64,000 nt of DNA from Hymenopus coronatus (taxonomy: Eukaryota > Arthropoda > Insecta > Mantodea > Hymenopodidae), in NCBI GenBank assembly GCA_030762935.1, contig CM060899.1:18796501-18860500 (forward strand). Reading direction: 5' to 3'. A program made the position numbers and the translations under genes. The notes under the pieces were generated by a model that worked only from the letters and a program-made list of their open reading frames with translations, was not told the origin of the DNA and did no database searches. Positions 59,206 through 64,000 of the stretch are shown here, piece after piece; position 1 is the first letter of the stretch, and every line of letters begins with the position of its first letter.

Positions 59206-62200
59206 TTTTTACTTTCTCTACACGTACTGTGTACATGGTGTACAGAGAAGGCATTGTAATGTACCCAAAGATTCGATATCGAAGTTTCACCGGAAAAACA
59301 TGCTTTGGACCCCTGAATCAAAAAAAGGAATTTTTGAAAAAAGTCCGTCTGTGTGTGTCTGTGTGTGTTTCAATGTGTGTGTCTGTGTGTGTTTCAATGT
59401 GTGTGTCTGTGTGTGTGTCTGTGTGTGTCTGTGTGTGTCTGCGTGTGTGTCTGTGTTTGTCTGTGTGTGTCTGTGTGTGTCTGTGTGTGTGTCTGTGTGT
59501 GTCTGTGTGAGTGTCTGTGTGTATCTGTGTGAGTGTCTGAGTGTGTCTGTGTGTATGTGTCTGTGTGTCTGTGTGTATGTGTCTGTGTGTGTCTGTGTGA
59601 GTGTGTCTGAGTGTCTGAGTGTGTGTCTGTGTGTATGTGTCTGAGTGTCTCTGTGTGTATGTCTGTGTGTGTCCGTGTGAGGGTCTGTGTGTGTCTGTGT
59701 GTGTCTGTGTGTGTGTCTGTGTGTGTCTGTGTGAGTGTCTGAGTGTCTGTGTGCGTCTGTGTGTGTCTGTGTGTATGTGTCTGAGTGTCTCTGTGTGTAT
59801 GTGTCTGTGTGTGTCCGTGTGAGGGTCTGTGTGTGTCTGTGTGTGTCTGCGTGTGTGTCTGTGTGTGTCTGTGTGTGTCTGTGTGTGTCTGTGTGTGTCT
59901 GTGTGTCTGTGTGTGTCTGTGTGTTTCTGTGTGTGTTTGTGTGTGTGTCTGTGTTTATGTGTCTGTGTGTGTCTGCGTGTGTGTCTGAGTGTGTGTCTGT
60001 GTGAGTGTCTGCGTGAGTGTCTGTGTGTGTCTGTGTGTGTCTGTATGTGTCTGTGTGTTTGTCTCTGTGTGTGTCTGTGTGAGTGTCTGAGTGTGTCTGT
60101 GTGTGTCTGCGTGTGTGTCTGTGTGTGTCTATGTGTGTCTGTGTGTGTCTGTGTGTGTCTGTATGTGTCTGTGTGTGTCTGTGTGTGTGTCTGTGTGTGT
60201 CTGTGTGAGTGTCTGTGTGTGTCTGTGTGAGTGTCTGAGTGTCTGTGTGCGTCTGTGTGTGTCTGTGTGTATGTGTCTGTGTGTGTCTGTGTGTGTGTCT
60301 GAGTTTGAATCTGTGTGAGTGTCTGTGTGAGTGTCTGTGTGAGTCTGTGTGAGTGTCTGAGTGTGTCTGTGTGTGTCTGTGTATCTGTGTGTATGTGTCT
60401 GTGTGTGTCTGTGTGTGTGTCTGAGTTTGAGTCTGTGTGAGTGTCTGTGTGAGTGTCTGTATGTGTGTTTGTGTGTGTGTGTATTTGTCTGTGTGTGTCT
60501 GTGTTTTTGTCTCTGTGTGTGTCTGTGTGAGTGTCTGAGTGTGTCTGTGTGTGTCTGTGTGTGTATCTGTGTGTATGTGTCTGAGTGTGTCTGTGTGTGT
60601 CTGCGTGTGTGTCTGTGTGTGTCTGTGTGTGTCTGTGTGGGTGTCTGAGTGTGTCTGTGTGTGTCTGTGTGTGTATCTGTGTGTGTCTGTGTGTATGTGT
60701 CTGTGTGTATGTGTGTTTGTGTGTGTGTGTATTTGTCTGTGTGTGTCTGTGTTTTTGTCTCTGTGTGTGTCTGTGTGAGTGTCTGAGTGTGTCTGTGTGT
60801 GTCTGTGTGTGTATCTGTGTGTATGTGTCTGTGTGTGTCTGTGTGTATGTGTGTGTATCTGTGTGTATGTGTCTGTGTGTGTCTGTATTCTGTGTGTGTA
60901 TCTGTGTGAGTGTCTGAGTGTGTCTGTATGTCTGTGTGTGTATCTGTGTGAGTGTCTGAGTGTGTCTGTGTGTATGTGTGTGTCTGTGTGTGTCTGTGTG
61001 AGTGTCTGAGTGTGTCTGTATGTCTGTGTGTGTATCTGTGTGTATGTGTCTGTGTGTGTGTCTGTGTGTATGTGTATGTGTATGTGTGTGTCTGTGTGTG
61101 TCTGTGTGAGTGTCTGAGTGTGTCTGTGTGTCTGTGTGTGTGTCTGTGTGTATGTGTCTGTGTGTGTCTGTGTGTATGTGTCTGTGTGTGTCTGAGTGTG
61201 TGTCTGTGTGAGTGTCTGTGTGTGTGTCTGTGTGTGTGTCTGTGTGTTTGTCTCTGTGTGTGTCTGTGTGAGTGTCTGTGTGAGTGTCTAAGTGTGTCTG
61301 TGTGTATGTGTCTGTGTGTGTCTGTGTGTGTCTGAGTGTGTGTCTGTGTATGTGTCTGTGTATCTGTGTGTGTCTGTGTGTATGTGTCTGTGTGTATGTG
61401 TCTGTGTGTATGTGTCTGTGTGTATGTGTCTGTGTGTGTCTGAGTGTGTGTCTGTGTGCCTGTGTGTGTTTGTCTGTGTGTGTATCTGTGTGTGTCTGTG
61501 TGTGTCTGTGTATCTGTGGGTGTCTGTGTATCTGTGTTTGTCTGTGTGTGTATCTGTGTGTGTCTGTGTGTGTCTGTGTGTATCTGTGTGTATCTGTGTG
61601 TGTCTGTGTGTGTCTGTGTATCTGTGGGTGTCTGTGTATCTGTGTTTGTCTGTGTGTGTATCTGTGTGTGTCTGTGTGTGTCTGTGTGTGTCTGTGTGTA
61701 TCTGTGTGTGTCTGTGTGTGTCTGTGTATCTGTGGGTGTCTGTGTATCTGTGTTTGTCTGTGTGTGTATCTGTGTGTGTCTGTGTATCTGTGGGTGTCTG
61801 TGTATCTGTGTTTGTCTGTGTGTGTATCTGTGTGTGTCTGTGTGTGTCTGTGTATCTGTGGGTGTCTGTGGACAGCTCAAAAACTAAAAGTCCGTTAAAT
61901 ACCAAAGTTGGTATTTAAGTTCAATAACTTCCAAGAATGTGACACGGAGCCATATGTTTAAGATATTGTATAACAAACGAAGTGTATATTTTGAATTTTC
62001 TGGCTCTGTATACCTGTTCAGGAATAACTTTTGTACACTTGATAAACCGTAAGAGTTAGACAAAAATTTACTTGACTAAAAATGTAGAACTAGCTGAAAC
62101 ACACTTTATGTCATAACTATACTTTTTTTTTTTTCATACACTTGATCGTTTAAGAGATTTTCCGAGTTATTGGTTTTATTTTTAAGGTACTTGATTATTT

Positions 62201-62458
62201 TTGGAGGGGGGAGTTTTTTTCTTATTATCTCTCTTTTGTTTACTCTCAACAAGCAAGAGAACTGAATTTCAATGGTAACACATAGGAACCGAATTTTAAA
62301 AGGTTTCACTATCGCTTTAGCCTGTTTATTCCTTTACTTCTCTTCTACTTACAAAGAAACAAAATAGTTCTCTAAGGGTTATCATGACATAGAGAATAAT
62401 CTTTTCTAAGAATAGTTTGTTTAGAAACACTTATGTGAATGCAACACATCCGATTTTT
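59206..62458 (+). repeat. DR1 copy with giant internal microsatellite
   Basis: The DR1 5' part (TTTTTTACTTTCTCTACACG to GAAAAAAGTCC) and 3' part (GGACAGCTCAAAAACTAAAA to AACACATCCGATTTTT) are both present. They are separated by about 2.5 kb of GTGT-rich repeat where other copies have some 20-60 bp. Some 3' sequence after GTGACACGGAGC (near 61950) is also deleted relative to other copies. Confidence 0.9.
59347..61870. repeat. 2.5-kb GTGTGTCT-type minisatellite
   Basis: Imperfect units, mostly GTGTGTCT with GTGTGTAT, GTGAGTGTCT and GTGTTTGT variants, make an almost pure GT/CT-containing strand. The right end is a higher-order repeat: CTGTGGGTGTCTGTGTATCT recurs with GGG at 61518, 61626, 61734, 61792 and 61860 (spacings 108, 108, 58 and 68). 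Frames of up to 583 codons on both strands are by-products of the repeat. Confidence 0.98.
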
Positions 62459-62560
62459 ACTTTCTCTCTACATACTATGTAAATTGTGTATAGAGAAGGT
62501 ATTGCATTCCACCTAACAATTCAATACCGATATTTTACCGGGATCCCTGAACTCCAAAAG
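62455..62560 (+). repeat. DR1 fragment (5' end)
   Basis: TTTTACTTTCTCTCTACATA to TCCCTGAACTCCAAAAG; it stops before the core and is joined to an inverted copy. Confidence 0.8.
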
Positions 62561-63264
62561 AAAAAAATATGATGTGTTCCATTCACATGACTTTCTGTAC
62601 ATCTCTGCAACAAATTGTTAAAAATCTTATGCTTCCATTTACTTCATGCTAATTGACAAAAAAATAGTAGAAATAGTCTTATTACTTGCTTCCTTGTAAG
62701 TAGAAGCGAAATAAGAGAGTACCATAGGTTAAAGTGAGAGTAAAAAGCTGGTTACTATGTGACTAAAGCTCCTTAATTTGTATAGACAAGAGTAGACAAA
62801 TTTCTGTATGAGAAAGGTATAAGCTTTTTAAAGCTGAAACCAAAAACAAGGAATATCTCAAAAACGATCAGCTCCACGAAAAAAAAGGTATATAACATAT
62901 ATTTTGAGTTTTAATGTGCTATACATTTTTTGTGTGGAAAGATTTTGTCCATGTCTTGCAATAAAGCAGTTATGCAAAGTTGTATAAAATTCGTCCAGAA
63001 TAAAGTAGTCTTCAGAGACAATTCCCAGAAAATTCAAGATATAAATATTATTTGTCAGGAAATATCTTTCATATACGATATTTTAATCAAAATTGTTAGA
63101 GCCATTTTTGAGAAAATCAAATTTTCGGAAAAACTTCCATGTAAAGGGTAGTTGGGGTGGGGAATTTTCTTGAAAATCCTCGTGTCACATCTTTGCAAGA
63201 TACCAAAGTTAAATATCATGTTTTGTGTTTAACAGTTTTTTGTTTTTGAGCTATGCTGTCTACA

Positions 63265-63306
<42 letters not shown>
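62561..63306 (-). repeat. DR1 copy, inverted, ending in a (CA)n tract
   Basis: From AAAAAATATGATGTGTTCCA through the middle to the core, which is a pure (CA)n of about 42 bp at 63265-63306. DR1 orientation changes at the end of this tract. Confidence 0.9.
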
Positions 63307-63307
<1 letters not shown>

Positions 63308-63365
63308 GAAAATCCCCCCACTTCTTATTAGGCTTTACATAGAAACAATTGCGAAAATATTGTTA
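63307..63365 (+). repeat. DR1 short fragment, plus orientation
   Basis: AAGAAAATCCCCCCACTTCT and GGCTTTACATAGAAAC match the C-rich block of plus-orientation DR1. It adjoins the (CA)n tract. Confidence 0.6.
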
Positions 63366-64000
63366 TATATTTAATGTCACTTTAACAATAAGGTCAAATC
63401 GCGACTACAATAAATTTTACAATTCTTTATATAAATGAGTTTCATTAAGAAATTTCTGTATATTCTTTGGATCACTAAGAGTGGTTGAAATTGTTGCTGG
63501 AATACTGCATCTAGTTCTTGCATCATCGTGGAAACGGCAACTGGTGAGAATGTGAGTGACTGTAAGTGGGGAGTGACAACAGTTGCACTTGGGGGGAAGA
63601 TCGCCGGACAGAAGATAAGCATGAGTGAGAGCATATACCCGAGACGTAGGCGAGATAGAAGAACTTGATGACGACGTTTGTAATGTGTGAGAGGATAAAC
63701 AGAAGTGGAAAGAGGACAGGCATCATGCAGTTTGTCTTTAGTTGAGTTGAACCACTGTTGCTTCCATTGCTGGAGAATGGTGCCACGCATAAAACGATTG
63801 AAGTCTTGGTGAGGAATCCTGAGGTCCAATAAGTTGGGAGGGTGTCGTGTTGCTTCCTTAGCTGCGCCATCGGCGTTCTCATTCCCGGGTATGCCAGCGT
63901 GAGAAGGTACCCACACTAGCAGGACCTGCTTACCCGAGATACATAATCTATGATAGAGTAACTGAATGTAAAGCACCAAGTTATTGGTTGGAGTTGAAGA
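63366..64000 (-). mobile_element. LINE with RNase H domain, 3' end, continues past right edge
   Basis: Minus-strand coding sequence enters from beyond 64000 and ends with TAA at 63417-63419, followed by a short AT-rich end next to a DR1 fragment. The combination of RNase H and a C-terminal Cys/His motif fits I-type and related LINE clades. Confidence 0.8.
63417..64000 (-). pseudogene. LINE ORF2 RNase H and C-terminal Cys/His domain, frameshifted
   Basis: The first frame, open to the window edge, has VWVPSHAGIPGNENAD then GAAKEA, the last conserved block of RNase H (His, GNE and Asp near the active site). A linker leads to QVLLSRLRLGY. Near 63641-63647 the frame shifts; the continuing frame reads ALTHAYLLSGDLPPKCNCCH, then LTVTHILTSCRFH, and ends NETHLYKEL and TAA. 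The CxCC-H...H-x4-C arrangement is the usual zinc-binding end of such ORF2 proteins. RNase H removes the RNA template during reverse transcription. The frameshift inactivates this copy. RT and endonuclease, if present, lie to the right of the window. Confidence 0.85.

Noticed and set aside
60129..61880. 583-codon open frame on the minus strand and several 75-208 codon frames on both strands
   Set aside because: They translate the GTGTGTCT minisatellite into Thr/His/Asp/Arg or Cys/Val/Ser repeats in every frame; repeat units without stops explain them fully.
25797..63365. DR1 as a Helitron
   Set aside because: Ends have hairpins, but there is no 5' TC / 3' CTRR terminus at a consistent position and no A-T insertion pattern.

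Overview
The window looks like gene-poor, repeat-dominated nuclear DNA of an animal, most likely an arthropod with a large genome. The evidence is the mix of decayed retroelements and DNA transposons: a Penelope-like element, two LINE 3' ends, LINE ORF1 units, Tc1/mariner-type relics and tRNA-derived SINEs. I see no intact host gene, no operon structure and no ribosome binding sites. I cannot name the species.

Region 1 (1-25153) is one uninterrupted tandem satellite with a 59-bp unit, about 426 copies, entering from beyond the left edge. Units differ by substitutions only. Every register check I made (units 2, 51, 97, 101, 133, 151, 161, 201, 240, 243, 251, 301, 304, 307, 351, 401 and the last) lies exactly on a 59-bp grid. 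A 64-unit block (3776 bp) is duplicated in tandem at 10857-14632 and 14633-18408, and shorter relationships recur across the array.

Region 2 (25154-64000) is a mosaic built mainly from one non-coding dispersed repeat, called DR1 here. It is about 0.85 kb, has inverted ACTTTCTCTAC / GTAGAGAAAGT near its ends, a conserved internal palindrome, and a GTGT-rich microsatellite core. I count more than thirty whole or partial copies in both orientations. Into these copies other elements have inserted: a tRNA-like SINE (31.4 kb), an 807-bp insertion (34.4-35.2 kb), Tc1/mariner-type transposase tails (36.1 and 38.1 kb), a Penelope-like element that itself contains two LINE ORF1 units (42.0-46.1 kb), an inverted pair of 0.58-kb repeats (46.4 and 49.7 kb), two 5'-truncated or decayed LINE ends (50.3-51.0 and 63.4-64.0 kb), a 188-bp insertion holding a perfect 65-bp inverted repeat (54.6 kb), and a second SINE (55.7 kb). 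One DR1 copy (59.2-62.5 kb) has its microsatellite expanded to about 2.5 kb.

No gene here appears functional; all coding traces are relics. What is informative is the order of nested insertions, the satellite's strict length and higher-order structure, the tandem ORF1-only LINE units, and the hairpin cassettes with hammerhead-like core motifs linked to the Penelope-like element.
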